NCBI RefSeq assembly: GCF_009831765.1
Contig: NZ_WSSB01000008.1
Coordinates: forward strand, 103,552 to 167,551
DNA length: 64,000 bases
Reading direction: 5' to 3'
DNA from: Craterilacuibacter sinensis
GTDB lineage: Bacteria > Pseudomonadota > Gammaproteobacteria > Burkholderiales > Chromobacteriaceae
This document shows positions 45,465 to 54,335 of the stretch, one piece after another. Below the pieces are notes generated by a model, which had not been told where the DNA came from, did not search any database, and was given only the letters and a program-made list of their open reading frames with translations. Each line of letters opens with the position of its first letter. The stretch's first letter is position 1. The position numbers and the translations under genes are program-made.

Positions 45465-45544
45465 TAAACGGACGGCAGTGTAGTTGCCGCGCCACAGCCC
45501 CCCCCTTATAGTGTTGCCACATCCATTGCCGGCCTTGAGTCCTT

Positions 45545-46228
45545 ATGCCTGACACCCTGCCCCCCATCCCCGGGCTTCCCGCTAACTTGCGCATGCGCCG
45601 CGAACCGCAGCAGCAGCGCACTTGGGAGACTGTCCAGAAAATCGAGCAGGCGACGCTTGGCTTGCTGGCCGAGCAGGGTTTTACCGCACTGAACACCAAC
45701 GCGATTGCCGAACGAGCCGGCGTCGGCATCAAGTCGCTCTACCACTTGTTTCCCAATAAAGAAGCCATCATCTGCCGGCTGGCTGCGGCATGGCTGTCAG
45801 CGGTACGTGAAGCGCAGGAGAACATCAGGACACAGGACCTGGATTGGCCCGCCACATTGCAAGCGCTAGACAGTGCGCTGGATACGCTGGATGTCCGCTT
45901 TGTCGGCCATGGCGCGCTATGGCGCGCCATGGACCTGATCCCGGCCTTGCAGGAACTTGAACTTGCCCACGAGCGCGAGCAAATACGCTTTTGGACCGAG
46001 CGTTTCCGCCACTTCGGCTGCCGCTGGCCCGAAGCCGACCTGATCGCCCTGATCACTTCGTTCTACCGCAGCTTTGATGTTGCCAAGCAATGCGCGAAGG
46101 AAACAGGGGACAGTGGCCGCCCGTTATGGCTATTGCACCGGCTATGGCTGGAACGCCTGATCGCGACAGCCATCAGCGAACCTGACCCGGCAAGCACCTT
46201 GCAAAAGCTGTCGGCAAGCGGCAACTGA
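45545..46228 (+). CDS. TetR/AcrR family transcriptional regulator
   Basis: 227 residues: a short Pro-rich start, then the TetR helix-turn-helix (IEQATLGLLAEQGFTALNTNAIAERAGVGIKSLYHLFPNKEAII, about 33-76) and a helical ligand domain. The divergent amidohydrolase gene and the paired palindromes suggest it represses itself and that gene. Convergent with potF-like copy 3 across a terminator. Confidence 0.9.
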   Translation: MPDTLPPIPGLPANLRMRREPQQQRTWETVQKIEQATLGLLAEQGFTALNTNAIAERAGVGIKSLYHLFPNKEAIICRLAAAWLSAVREAQENIRTQDLDWPATLQALDSALDTLDVRFVGHGALWRAMDLIPALQELELAHEREQIRFWTERFRHFGCRWPEADLIALITSFYRSFDVAKQCAKETGDSGRPLWLLHRLWLERLIATAISEPDPASTLQKLSASGN

Positions 46229-46244
46229 CCTTGCGCTTTTACGC

Positions 46245-46277
46245 AAAAAAGCCACGACATGGAGCCGTGGCTTTGTA
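46245..46277. terminator. Terminator between convergent TetR and potF-like copy 3
   Basis: Stem AAAGCCACG/CGTGGCTTT with six A on the left side and TTTGTATT on the right. Confidence 0.85.
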
Positions 46278-46300
46278 TTACATGCAATGGCCAGAACAAC

Positions 46301-47392
46301 CTACTTGCCGGCCTTCAGCTTCTGCCACAAGCGGGTATAGCTGCGTATCGTTTCCGGCTGCAGTGCCACTGTCACAAAGCTGCCCTTAAGCGCGTCTGCC
46401 GGTGGAAACAGCACAGGTTCGGACACCAGCACCTTATCGATGTAAGGCTTGGCCGCTGCGACGCCCGGCGCATAGCTGACGAAATTGGCATTGGCCGCAG
46501 CCGTTTTCGGCTCCAGCATCGCATTGATAAAACGATGGGCTTGCGCCTGATTGACCGCCCCTTTGGGAATGGTCAGGCTGTCGACCCAGATATTGAGCCC
46601 ACTCTTTGGCATCAACACCATCAACTGCACGCCATTGCCAGCCTCGGCTGCACGCTTGCGCGCAGTATTCAGGTCGCCCGAATAGCCCATGGCCACACAT
46701 ACCGAACCATCGGCCAGTTCATTGGTGTAGCTGGAGGAGTTGAACATACGATAAGACTTGCGCGCTGCTTTCAGCGTCGGCATCAGCGCCTCGTAATCGC
46801 TGACTTGATTGCTATTGGGATTCTTTCCTGCCCAATGCAAAGCAGAAGCAAAGTACACGCCGGCCGAGTCCAGTACGCTGACACCACAACCCTTGAGTTT
46901 CGCCACCACCTCCGGCTTGAATACCAGATCCCACGGATCATCCGGCAGCTTACCACCCAGCGCCTGCTTCACCTTGGGCACATTAATCCCGACCGTATTC
47001 AGCCCCCACAGATACGGCACCGCATAACGGTTCCCCGGATCAAACTGCTCCATCAGCTTTAGCAGTTGCGGGTCGAGGTGTTTCCAGTTGGGCAGCTTGC
47101 TCCGGTCCAAAGGCTCGAACATGCCGGCCTTGATCCCCATATCCACGGTGTACTGGGTCGGCACTACAATGTCGTAGCCGGTATGGCCAGTCATCAATTT
47201 GGCGCGCAGCATTTCATTACTGTCGTACACGTCGTAACGCACCTTGATCCCGGTCACCTTCTGAAAAGCCGGCACCGTACCCTCTGCGATATAGTCGGCC
47301 CAGTTGTAGACATTGAGCCTGCTCTCCGCCTGCGCCGTTGCCATGCTGCCGACCAGCGCCAAGACAGACACACACCACTTACTTACTGTCAT
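46301..47392 (-). CDS. PotF/PotD-like substrate-binding protein, copy 3
   Basis: 363 residues with signal peptide (CVSVLALVGSMATAQA) and the family motif RLNVYNWADYIAEGTVPAFQKVTGIKVRYDVYDSNE. It differs from copies 1-2 in parts of the ligand region (PTQYTVDMGIK in place of PSSNTLELGIK), so ligand range may differ. It follows the PuuB-like oxidase gene by 53 bp on the same strand, supporting a role in polyamine uptake for oxidation. Confidence 0.92.
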   Translation of the reverse strand: MTVSKWCVSVLALVGSMATAQAESRLNVYNWADYIAEGTVPAFQKVTGIKVRYDVYDSNEMLRAKLMTGHTGYDIVVPTQYTVDMGIKAGMFEPLDRSKLPNWKHLDPQLLKLMEQFDPGNRYAVPYLWGLNTVGINVPKVKQALGGKLPDDPWDLVFKPEVVAKLKGCGVSVLDSAGVYFASALHWAGKNPNSNQVSDYEALMPTLKAARKSYRMFNSSSYTNELADGSVCVAMGYSGDLNTARKRAAEAGNGVQLMVLMPKSGLNIWVDSLTIPKGAVNQAQAHRFINAMLEPKTAAANANFVSYAPGVAAAKPYIDKVLVSEPVLFPPADALKGSFVTVALQPETIRSYTRLWQKLKAGK

Positions 47393-47445
47393 CCCCTATC
47401 TCCTGCAGAAACAATCGAAAAACGCCTGTTGCCAGACCTGTCACT

Positions 47446-48846
47446 TCAATGCATCAAGCCTTCCAGCGCATCGGCACCGGCTCCGACCAGCCGGCGCAGG
47501 CGGGCAGGAATGTCCTGCCGGTCAGCGAGCGCATCGTCCAGCACAAACGCCGAACGGATGGCGTGGTAGCCCAGATAACGCAGCGGCTCGGGCTCCCAGC
47601 GGCGCAGACTGGACAATCCCGCCTCGCCCTCTACCCAGCGCTGGCGCGTCAACAAGGTTTCACGTTCACAAATCAGATCGGCCAGCGTACGCCCCATCAG
47701 GTTGCTGGCTCCCACCCCTTCGCCACCGTAACCACCGGCACACGCCACACCCCGGCTACGATCCCGCAGGGCAAACGGAGTAAAGCCTCGCGCCAGCCCC
47801 AGTGAACCGCCCCAGGCGTGGGTGATGCGCACGTCTTGCAGTTGCGGAAAGAATTGCCGCATCAGTTCGGTGCGTAGCGAGAACTCATCGCCTTGCGGAT
47901 CGAAATCCCAGCGCGGCCGACCGGCAAACTGGTAGCCGCCACGGGCACCAAACAGTAAACGCCCGTCTGCTGTACGCTGGCCATAAGTCACCCCGCGCGA
48001 CAGATCGGAAAAAGCCGCACGACCGGCCAGGCCAATCGCATCCCATTGCGCCGCAGACAAAGGTTCGGTCGCGACAATCAGACTTTGCGCCGGCTGCACC
48101 CGCCCTTTAAGTTCTGGCAACGTAGTACTGGCGCCCTCCAGTGCCGGCACAATCCAGCGCGCCCGCACCTCGCCACCTTGCAGGCGAACCCGGCCCTTGC
48201 CAAAGCCTGCCACCGGGCACGCTTCGTGCACACGCACGCCCATACGCCGCACCGTGTGCAGCAGGCCCTGCACCAGTTTCAAGGGGTGCAAGGTGGCGCA
48301 ATGCGGCGAAAAAACGGCGCCCAGGCCATCGGCTATTTGTAGCTGTGCGGCCAGTTCGCTTGCGGACAACCAGCGAAAATCTGCAGCGGTATGTCCCGCA
48401 CGCTGCAGATCGGTCAACCAGGCGCGGGCACGCCGTGCCTGCGCCACGCCACGGGCCGCGTACAACACGCCGCCATGGGCCAGATCGCAGCCTATGCCCT
48501 CGCGCTCACACACGGTTTTCACCTCATCGACAATGCCGTACAAAAGTTGGCGTGTGGCTTCTCTTGCATCTTCATCCAGGCTGGCCAGCCACGCATCCTG
48601 CCCGGCAATACCGCCGATCAGCCAGCCGCCATTGCGGCCGGAGGCGCCAAAGCCGGCATGCGCAGCCTCGAATACTTGCACGTGCAGCGCCGGGTCCTGC
48701 CGCTTCAGGTAATAGGCCGTCCACAAACCGGTGTAGCCGGCCCCGATAATGGCCACATCGCACTCCTCCGCGACGGGCGGCAGGGAAGATGGCGCGACAG
48801 CAGGCAAGGCACCCTGCCACAGACAGCTTGCAGGCAGATGGCTCAT
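47446..48846 (-). CDS. FAD-dependent oxidoreductase, PuuB-like (gamma-glutamylputrescine oxidase type)
   Basis: 466 residues of the DAO superfamily. Dinucleotide motif DVAIIGAGYTGLWTAYYL near residue 29, FGASGRNGGWLIGG, and the C-terminal GGYGGEGVGASNLMGRTLADLI typical of PuuB/OrdL. It probably oxidises an amine such as gamma-glutamylputrescine; the substrate is inferred from family and the neighbouring PotF-like gene. ATG at 48846 overlaps the cupin stop by 4 bp. Other puu genes are not in the window. Confidence 0.85.
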   Translation of the reverse strand: MSHLPASCLWQGALPAVAPSSLPPVAEECDVAIIGAGYTGLWTAYYLKRQDPALHVQVFEAAHAGFGASGRNGGWLIGGIAGQDAWLASLDEDAREATRQLLYGIVDEVKTVCEREGIGCDLAHGGVLYAARGVAQARRARAWLTDLQRAGHTAADFRWLSASELAAQLQIADGLGAVFSPHCATLHPLKLVQGLLHTVRRMGVRVHEACPVAGFGKGRVRLQGGEVRARWIVPALEGASTTLPELKGRVQPAQSLIVATEPLSAAQWDAIGLAGRAAFSDLSRGVTYGQRTADGRLLFGARGGYQFAGRPRWDFDPQGDEFSLRTELMRQFFPQLQDVRITHAWGGSLGLARGFTPFALRDRSRGVACAGGYGGEGVGASNLMGRTLADLICERETLLTRQRWVEGEAGLSSLRRWEPEPLRYLGYHAIRSAFVLDDALADRQDIPARLRRLVGAGADALEGLMH

Positions 48847-49226
48847 GCACCCTCCCATTGCGGAGGTGGCGCCATCGGCAGCATCATAAAAAACTTGCGC
48901 ACCGGCTCAAGCGACGTCCAGCTACCCTCAAAGCCAGGCTCCAGCAAAAAGGCATCCCCCGCACCGAACTCAATGCTACGCCCAGCCGCATCACCTATCC
49001 GTACCCGCCCGCTGAGCAATAGGCAAAACTCGTATTCATCGGGCAAAGACTTGTGCTTGCTATAGTCGTCGGAGGCCCAGATGCCGGCACTACCGGCCAC
49101 ACGTCCAAACAAGGGCCACAGCCGTAACTCGGGCTTGCCGCCCAACACCAGTGCCGGTGCATCGTAGTAATGCTCAGCCTCACTGGTCGCAGCCCGGTGC
49201 AACACCCTGACAAAATCCGGCAACAT
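48843..49226 (-). CDS. Cupin domain protein
   Basis: 127 residues forming a single cupin: GIWASDDYSKHKSLPDEYEFCLLLSGRVRIGDAAGRSIEFGAGDAFLLEPGFEGSW. Small cupins with this pattern often accompany polyamine and amine catabolic genes. One metal-site His appears to be missing from the second motif, so catalysis is uncertain. Translationally coupled to the PuuB-like oxidase. Confidence 0.85.
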   Translation of the reverse strand: MLPDFVRVLHRAATSEAEHYYDAPALVLGGKPELRLWPLFGRVAGSAGIWASDDYSKHKSLPDEYEFCLLLSGRVRIGDAAGRSIEFGAGDAFLLEPGFEGSWTSLEPVRKFFMMLPMAPPPQWEGA

Positions 49227-49276
49227 CTCCCGCCCCCCGCTGTCGTTTAAACGTGCGGCAATACTAAGGGCGGGCT

Positions 49277-50059
49277 TTATGTTTTGTCGTGCGTGCGGGA
49301 CCGCTCGAAATCGGCGGCGGCAAAATAGCGTTGCACCGTGGTGCCGGTGGCTTGACGGAAGGCTTTGTAGAAAGTGGAAATGGAAGAAAAACCGGCGTAT
49401 AGCGCCATGTCCATGGCAGACGCTGGACGTGCATTTGCCGGCAGCGCCAGCAGATGGGCTATGCGCGCACGCGCAAGATAGGTATAGAAGGAGACACCCA
49501 GCACATGGTTGAGCGCATGGGAAATCTGGTTGCGGGTGTAACCACTGGCCGTGGCCACCGCCGCCAGATTGAGATCGGGATCAAGATAGGGTCGGTGACG
49601 GCTGAAATAGTCCTCGAGGTCGGCCACCAGCCGAGTCAGGCGCAAGGGCGACAGTCCGATGCGGCCTGCCCCTTGTGCTGCACTGTTGCCGGCGACCACG
49701 CAGTACTCTTTCACCTCGATGATCAGGCCGTCTTGCACCCGGATCACTTCGCTGCCGTGAAAGCGCGTCAGTCGCCCGCGCACCATTCGGCTTTTCACCG
49801 TATAGCAATACTGCAAAAAAGCGCAGTCGCCGTCGACACGGATGCGGTCGGTGTGTGCCAGCGACTCGTTGGCACCGGAGGGCAGACTGTCGAGCACATA
49901 GTCGCGCAACCCGCAAAGCGTGATCAGGCTGCGACCGTGAAAGTCATGGTAGCGCACCTCGGGATGATACAAAGCCATCACCGCGTCCACATCCAGCGCC
50001 TTCCACGCGCGGTGATAGCGCTCGACCACGACATGCGTGACGGCGCTATCATCTGCCAT
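49277..50059 (-). CDS. AraC-family regulator with N-terminal SnoaL-like domain
   Basis: 260 residues. The first 125 form a SnoaL/NTF2-like alpha+beta barrel (VERYHRAWKALDVDAVMALYHPEVRYHDFHGRS...), which usually binds a small hydrophobic ligand. The last 110 are the AraC two-helix-turn-helix domain (LAAVATASGYTRNQISHALNHVLGVSFYTYLARARI...DMALYAGFSSISTFYKAFRQATGTT). The start overlaps the hslO stop (TGATG). Likely regulator of the downstream cupin-oxidase-binding-protein genes; the signal is unknown. Confidence 0.85.
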   Translation of the reverse strand: MADDSAVTHVVVERYHRAWKALDVDAVMALYHPEVRYHDFHGRSLITLCGLRDYVLDSLPSGANESLAHTDRIRVDGDCAFLQYCYTVKSRMVRGRLTRFHGSEVIRVQDGLIIEVKEYCVVAGNSAAQGAGRIGLSPLRLTRLVADLEDYFSRHRPYLDPDLNLAAVATASGYTRNQISHALNHVLGVSFYTYLARARIAHLLALPANARPASAMDMALYAGFSSISTFYKAFRQATGTTVQRYFAAADFERSRTHDKT

Positions 50060-50931
50060 CAGTGGCGTGCCTCGCGCACCGCATGCACTACATCCATCTG
50101 GAACAGGGCATTGACGTCGTCTTCGTCAAACACATACTGCTGGTTGCAGAATTCGCAGTTAATCTCGATGCTGCCCTGCTCCAGAATCACATTGGCCACT
50201 TCTTCGCCACCGAGCATCTTCAGCATATCGCCGACCCGCTCCTGGCTGCAGTTGCAGGCAAAGGCCAGCGTCTCGGCGTCGAACAGGCGCACCGCATCAT
50301 CGTGGTACAGGCGGTGCAGGATTTCGGTTGCCGGCAGCTCAAGCAACTCTTCGCCCTTGAGCGTGGAGGCCAGCGTCTGCACATGGTTCCAACCCTCGGC
50401 ATCGCCATGCCCGTCCGGCAGGCGCTGCAACAACATGCCGGCAGCGGAGCCTGCATCGGCAGCCAGTACCAGCTTGGTATCCAGCTGCTCGGAGCGCTGC
50501 ATATAGTTTTCCAGCATCTGGGCCAGGCTGTCGCCTTCCAGCGCGACAATACCCTGCCACGGCTGCCCTTCTTTCGGGTCCAGCGTAATCACGAACTGGG
50601 CGCCCACGCCGACCAGTTCGGCCAGCGTAGCGCCGTCCTTGACGTCGTCCCACTTGGCTGTCGCGCGCAAAGTACGGTCGGCATTGCTTTCGACCACCGC
50701 CAGCTTGAGCGCGCCCTTGCCCTGGATCTGCATAATCAGCGTGCCGTCAAACTTGAGATTGGCCGCCAGCAAGGCGGAGGCCGCCATCATCTGGCCGACC
50801 AGATCGCGCACCGGCGCCGGATAGTGGCGGCGCGACAGCACCGCCTGCCAGGCATCGTCCAGCCTGACCAGTGCACCGCGCACCGGTGCGTCGTCAAAAA
50901 TAAAGCGCTGCAGGGTATCGGTTTGGTTCAT
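50059..50931 (-). CDS. hslO: Hsp33 redox-regulated chaperone
   Basis: 290 residues. Hsp33 is activated by oxidation of a zinc site of four cysteines; these are seen as CNCS and CEFC in the last third. N-terminal domain has RGALVRLDDAWQAVL...YPAPVRDLVGQMMAASALLAANLKFDGTLIMQIQG. It protects proteins under oxidative unfolding stress. It lies 2 bp after the BPH gene, suggesting shared expression of a proteolytic and a holding function. Confidence 0.95.
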   Translation of the reverse strand: MNQTDTLQRFIFDDAPVRGALVRLDDAWQAVLSRRHYPAPVRDLVGQMMAASALLAANLKFDGTLIMQIQGKGALKLAVVESNADRTLRATAKWDDVKDGATLAELVGVGAQFVITLDPKEGQPWQGIVALEGDSLAQMLENYMQRSEQLDTKLVLAADAGSAAGMLLQRLPDGHGDAEGWNHVQTLASTLKGEELLELPATEILHRLYHDDAVRLFDAETLAFACNCSQERVGDMLKMLGGEEVANVILEQGSIEINCEFCNQQYVFDEDDVNALFQMDVVHAVREARH

Positions 50932-50933
50932 GG

Positions 50934-51509
50934 TTATTCCTTGCCTAGCGTAAAAGTGTAAAGCGACATCGGCAGCGCCGACGAGAGATCAAACTCGCAG
51001 CCGGCCATAATGCCGCGCTCGGCGATCTGCGCCGCAGTCAATTCGTCCTGATAACAGTTGTACATCGCCCCCATGGCGTAAGCCCGGCCCGAGCCTATTG
51101 CCCAGTAGCGCGAAAACTCGTACACCTCGCGCATCGGGTAAACGCCGAAAATACCGTGGCTATTGGCCAGCAGCAGCATCATATGGCTGGACTCGTACGG
51201 GTCGTCCTCTTCCTCGTCCGGCTTGAGGAAAAAATTGTCCTTCAGCTTGGGGTGAAGCTTGCGGAAGGTCTCGAAAATGCCGGCACGCGAACTAAGATCG
51301 CGCGTTTTCAGGCTCCTGAGCGCATTTTGCAAGACCAGATCATGTGCCGCCGAGCCGGCAATGGCGAAATGGTGCTCGCCGATACGGAAAATCTTGTCGT
51401 GAAAACGGTCGTAGCCGGCGAGCAGTTTCTGGTCGTCGCCAAACGTGGTCTGGCTATCGGCCGCAATCGCGACCTCATTCCCTTTGCGCACTACCACAAT
51501 GGTGGTCAT
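50934..51509 (-). CDS. Proteasome-like Ntn hydrolase of the BPH type (betaproteobacterial proteasome homologue)
   Basis: 191 residues beginning MTTIVVVRKGNEVAIAADSQTTFG. After loss of Met, Thr1 would be the nucleophile. Asp17 is kept, and the Lys of DKIFRI aligns with Lys33 of HslV, though with about five extra residues in the loop. The GSGRAYAMGAM loop near the C-terminal part is the proteasome-type motif. HslV itself is shorter here and no hslU lies beside it. BPH proteins form 14-subunit double rings and have unknown physiological substrates. Translation ends 2 bp before hslO. HslV-like annotation is the main alternative. Confidence 0.8.
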   Translation of the reverse strand: MTTIVVVRKGNEVAIAADSQTTFGDDQKLLAGYDRFHDKIFRIGEHHFAIAGSAAHDLVLQNALRSLKTRDLSSRAGIFETFRKLHPKLKDNFFLKPDEEEDDPYESSHMMLLLANSHGIFGVYPMREVYEFSRYWAIGSGRAYAMGAMYNCYQDELTAAQIAERGIMAGCEFDLSSALPMSLYTFTLGKE

Positions 51510-51615
51510 AGGCTCACCTTAAGCTGCGACAAAAGCGGTAAGATTAAGGCCAAACCGCCAAATTACAAGGGTAAGCGCTTCTTAAAGCGCCTGCCCGCCA
51601 GACGGAACCCGCCTT

Positions 51616-52392
51616 ATGTGCCAACTGCTTGGAATGAACTGCAATACCCCGACCGACATTCTGTTTTCCTTCGAAGGCTTTCACCGCCGCGGCGGACTGA
51701 CCGACCACCATGCCGATGGCTGGGGTATCGCCTTTTTCGAGGGCGCGGGCGTACGTCTCTTTATCGACGACAAACCCTCCAGCGATTCACCGGTCGCCGA
51801 TCTGGTGCGCCGTTATCCGATCAAGTCGAAAAACGTGATCGCCCATATCCGCAAGGCCACCCAGGGCGAGGTCCGCCTGGAAAACTGCCACCCCTTTGTG
51901 CGCGAGATGTGGGGGCAATACTGGATTTTCGCCCACAATGGCGATCTCAAGGCATTTAATCCGCCCAAAGGCAGCCACTATCAGGCAGTCGGCAGCACCG
52001 ACTCGGAACACGCCTTCTGCCACATCCTCGAACAATTGCGCCAGCGCTGGGACCGTGCGCCTGAACCCGGGCAACTGTTTGACGAGGTGGCACGCCTGAG
52101 CGCCGAAATCCGTGCACACGGTACATTCAATTTCATGCTGTCCAACGGCGAATGGCTGATCGTCCACTGCGCCACCCAATTGCACTATATCGTACGCCAG
52201 GCTCCATTCAACACCGCGCATCTGGTCGACGACGATGTCAGCGTCGACTTTTCCACGCTCACCACAGCACAGGATCGCGTGGCCGTAATCGCGACCTTGC
52301 CGCTGACCGATAACGAAGTCTGGACCGCGCTCGCGCCCGGCGAATTGCTGATGTTGCGTGACGGCGCACCGCTATTCAGCCTGCGCAGTTAA
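51616..52392 (+). CDS. Class II glutamine amidotransferase, YafJ-like
   Basis: 258 residues starting MCQLLGMNCNTPTD; the catalytic Cys is residue 2 after Met removal. Conserved motifs HHADGWGIAF, IAHIRKAT, NCHPFVR and FAHNGDL belong to the N-terminal nucleophile amidotransferase family. Standalone members (YafJ) may hydrolyse gamma-glutamyl compounds; substrate unknown. Divergent from the BPH gene. Confidence 0.92.
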   Translation: MCQLLGMNCNTPTDILFSFEGFHRRGGLTDHHADGWGIAFFEGAGVRLFIDDKPSSDSPVADLVRRYPIKSKNVIAHIRKATQGEVRLENCHPFVREMWGQYWIFAHNGDLKAFNPPKGSHYQAVGSTDSEHAFCHILEQLRQRWDRAPEPGQLFDEVARLSAEIRAHGTFNFMLSNGEWLIVHCATQLHYIVRQAPFNTAHLVDDDVSVDFSTLTTAQDRVAVIATLPLTDNEVWTALAPGELLMLRDGAPLFSLRS

Positions 52393-52529
52393 GCCCCTTC
52401 CCCTCCATGCCGGGCATCCCGCCCGGCCTGCCTGTTGCAAGCGACCGACACTCGTCTTGCAGCGCAGTAGCCCTAATGCCGGCACGAGCTTATGCTAAAA
52501 GGATACGCCAAACCCGACCCGAGACTTGC

Positions 52530-54335
52530 ATGAGCCGCTTCGACTTCAGCCACCCGCCCTTTGACAGCCTGACCGCCTCCGAACAACAGTCACTGGAAGC
52601 TTGTGCCGACATTGCCTTTTTTGCCGACGACGACGAAATCATGGGGCCGGGCAAGCCGGTCGATACCCTGTGGGTGGTGATCAAGGGCATCGTGCGCGAG
52701 ATGGCCGGCGAGGAAGTGATCGGGGTCTATCGCGAGCGCGATACTTTCGATGCCCGGGCACTGATCGCCGGTGAGACACATAACCGCTTTGTCGTGCATG
52801 AAGAAGCCCTGCTCTACGCCATCCCGCGCGCGCAACTGATGGAACTGACCGGGCGTAACCTGCGCTTTGGTGCCTACTTCTACGCCAGCGTATCGCACAA
52901 GCTTGCCGCCTTGTCGGAACGCCCCGGCCATCGGGAACTGCAGACCCTGCTCACCGCACGCGTGCGCGATGTGCGCCTGCGTGAACCTGTCAAGGTCGAT
53001 GGCAGCACCACCTTGCAGCAAGCGGCCGAAACCATGAAAGCGCAGCGGGTAAAGTCGCTATTGGTGCAAGATGGCGCGCGGCTGGGCATCTACACCACCA
53101 CCGATTTTCGCGACGTCATCATCAACGGCACGCCCTATCACACCCCGCTTAGCGAACTGGGACAATTCCAGCTGATGAGCGTGGACATCGACGACTTCCT
53201 GTTCAATGCGCTGTTGACGATGACGCGCAACAATATCCGCCGTCTGGTGGTCACCTCAGCCGGCCAAGCGGTCGGCATTCTGTCCCAGGTCGATGTGCTG
53301 TCTTATTTCTCCAACCATTCCCACCTGATCGCCCAGCGTATCGAACGCGCGCAGAATCTGGACGAACTGGCTGATGCCGCCGGCCAGATCACGCGTCTGG
53401 TACGCATCCTGTCCGGACACGGTGTCAAACCGCCGCAGCTCGCGCGACTGGTGCAGACGCTGAACGCGCGCCTGTTCGAGCGGGCATGGCAGATGCTGGC
53501 GCCACCGGCTCTGCAGGAAAATAGCTGCCTGATTGTGATGGGCTCGGAGGGACGTGGCGAGCAGATTCTCAAGACGGATCAGGATAACGCGCTGATCATC
53601 CGCGACGGCTTTCCCCAAGATGGCGTCGCCGAGATATGCGATGCCTTCTCGGGGGCGCTGGCGCGCTTTGGCTACCCGCCATGCGCCGGCGGCATCATGC
53701 TCAGCAATCCGGCATGGAGGCTGAATCAAAGCGAGATGCAGGCGCGTATCCAGCAATGGACATTCCAGCCGGACAGCACTTCGCTGATGAATCTCGCCAT
53801 CTTTGTGGATGCCGAAGCCGTCGCCGGCGATGCCGGCTTATTAAGAGAAGCACACGAGGTGCTGCAGCAGGCCATCGCCGACGATGCCGCGTTCTATGCC
53901 CGCTTCGCCCGCGCCATCGAACAATTCGACACCCCACTCGGGCTGTTCGCCCAGTTGCTGACACGCGAAGCAGACGGTGAGGCCGTGCTGGACCTGAAAA
54001 AGGGCGGCATCTTCCCCATCGTGCATGGTACGCGCGCACTGGCACTGGAGGCTGGCATCCACGAAACCAACACGCTGGAACGCCTTGCCGCCCTGACAAG
54101 CAAAGGCCTGCTCGAACAGGAGTTGTCGCACGATCTGGCCGAGGCGCTGACCTTTCTGATCGGGATCAAGCTGGGTTCGGGGCTGGATGCACTGGAAGAG
54201 GGGCGGCAGCCGGATAATCTGATTGCACCTTATCGCCTGTCCACGCTGGAGCGCGACCTGCTGAAAGATGCCTTTGCCGTGGTCAAGCGCTACAAGAGCA
54301 TGTTGCGCCACCACTTCAAGCTGGGGAGTTTCTGA
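52530..54335 (+). CDS. DUF294 putative nucleotidyltransferase with cyclic-nucleotide-like and CBS domains
   Basis: 601 residues: N-terminal cNMP-binding-like domain (about 10-130), two CBS repeats (about 155-280), then DUF294 nucleotidyltransferase domain with GSEGRGEQILKTDQDNAL, the active-site aspartates, and a helical C-terminal DUF294_C. These proteins often adjoin a 3'-5' exonuclease gene and acetate or cation transport genes; function is unproven. The ATG at 52530 is chosen because the N-terminal domain begins there; the frame is open 123 bp upstream. Confidence 0.88.
   Translation: MSRFDFSHPPFDSLTASEQQSLEACADIAFFADDDEIMGPGKPVDTLWVVIKGIVREMAGEEVIGVYRERDTFDARALIAGETHNRFVVHEEALLYAIPRAQLMELTGRNLRFGAYFYASVSHKLAALSERPGHRELQTLLTARVRDVRLREPVKVDGSTTLQQAAETMKAQRVKSLLVQDGARLGIYTTTDFRDVIINGTPYHTPLSELGQFQLMSVDIDDFLFNALLTMTRNNIRRLVVTSAGQAVGILSQVDVLSYFSNHSHLIAQRIERAQNLDELADAAGQITRLVRILSGHGVKPPQLARLVQTLNARLFERAWQMLAPPALQENSCLIVMGSEGRGEQILKTDQDNALIIRDGFPQDGVAEICDAFSGALARFGYPPCAGGIMLSNPAWRLNQSEMQARIQQWTFQPDSTSLMNLAIFVDAEAVAGDAGLLREAHEVLQQAIADDAAFYARFARAIEQFDTPLGLFAQLLTREADGEAVLDLKKGGIFPIVHGTRALALEAGIHETNTLERLAALTSKGLLEQELSHDLAEALTFLIGIKLGSGLDALEEGRQPDNLIAPYRLSTLERDLLKDAFAVVKRYKSMLRHHFKLGSF

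Noticed and set aside
50934-51509. Simple annotation as HslV
   Set aside because: The catalytic Lys is displaced by an insertion and no hslU is adjacent; the sequence and lineage fit BPH better, though a tree is needed to settle it.
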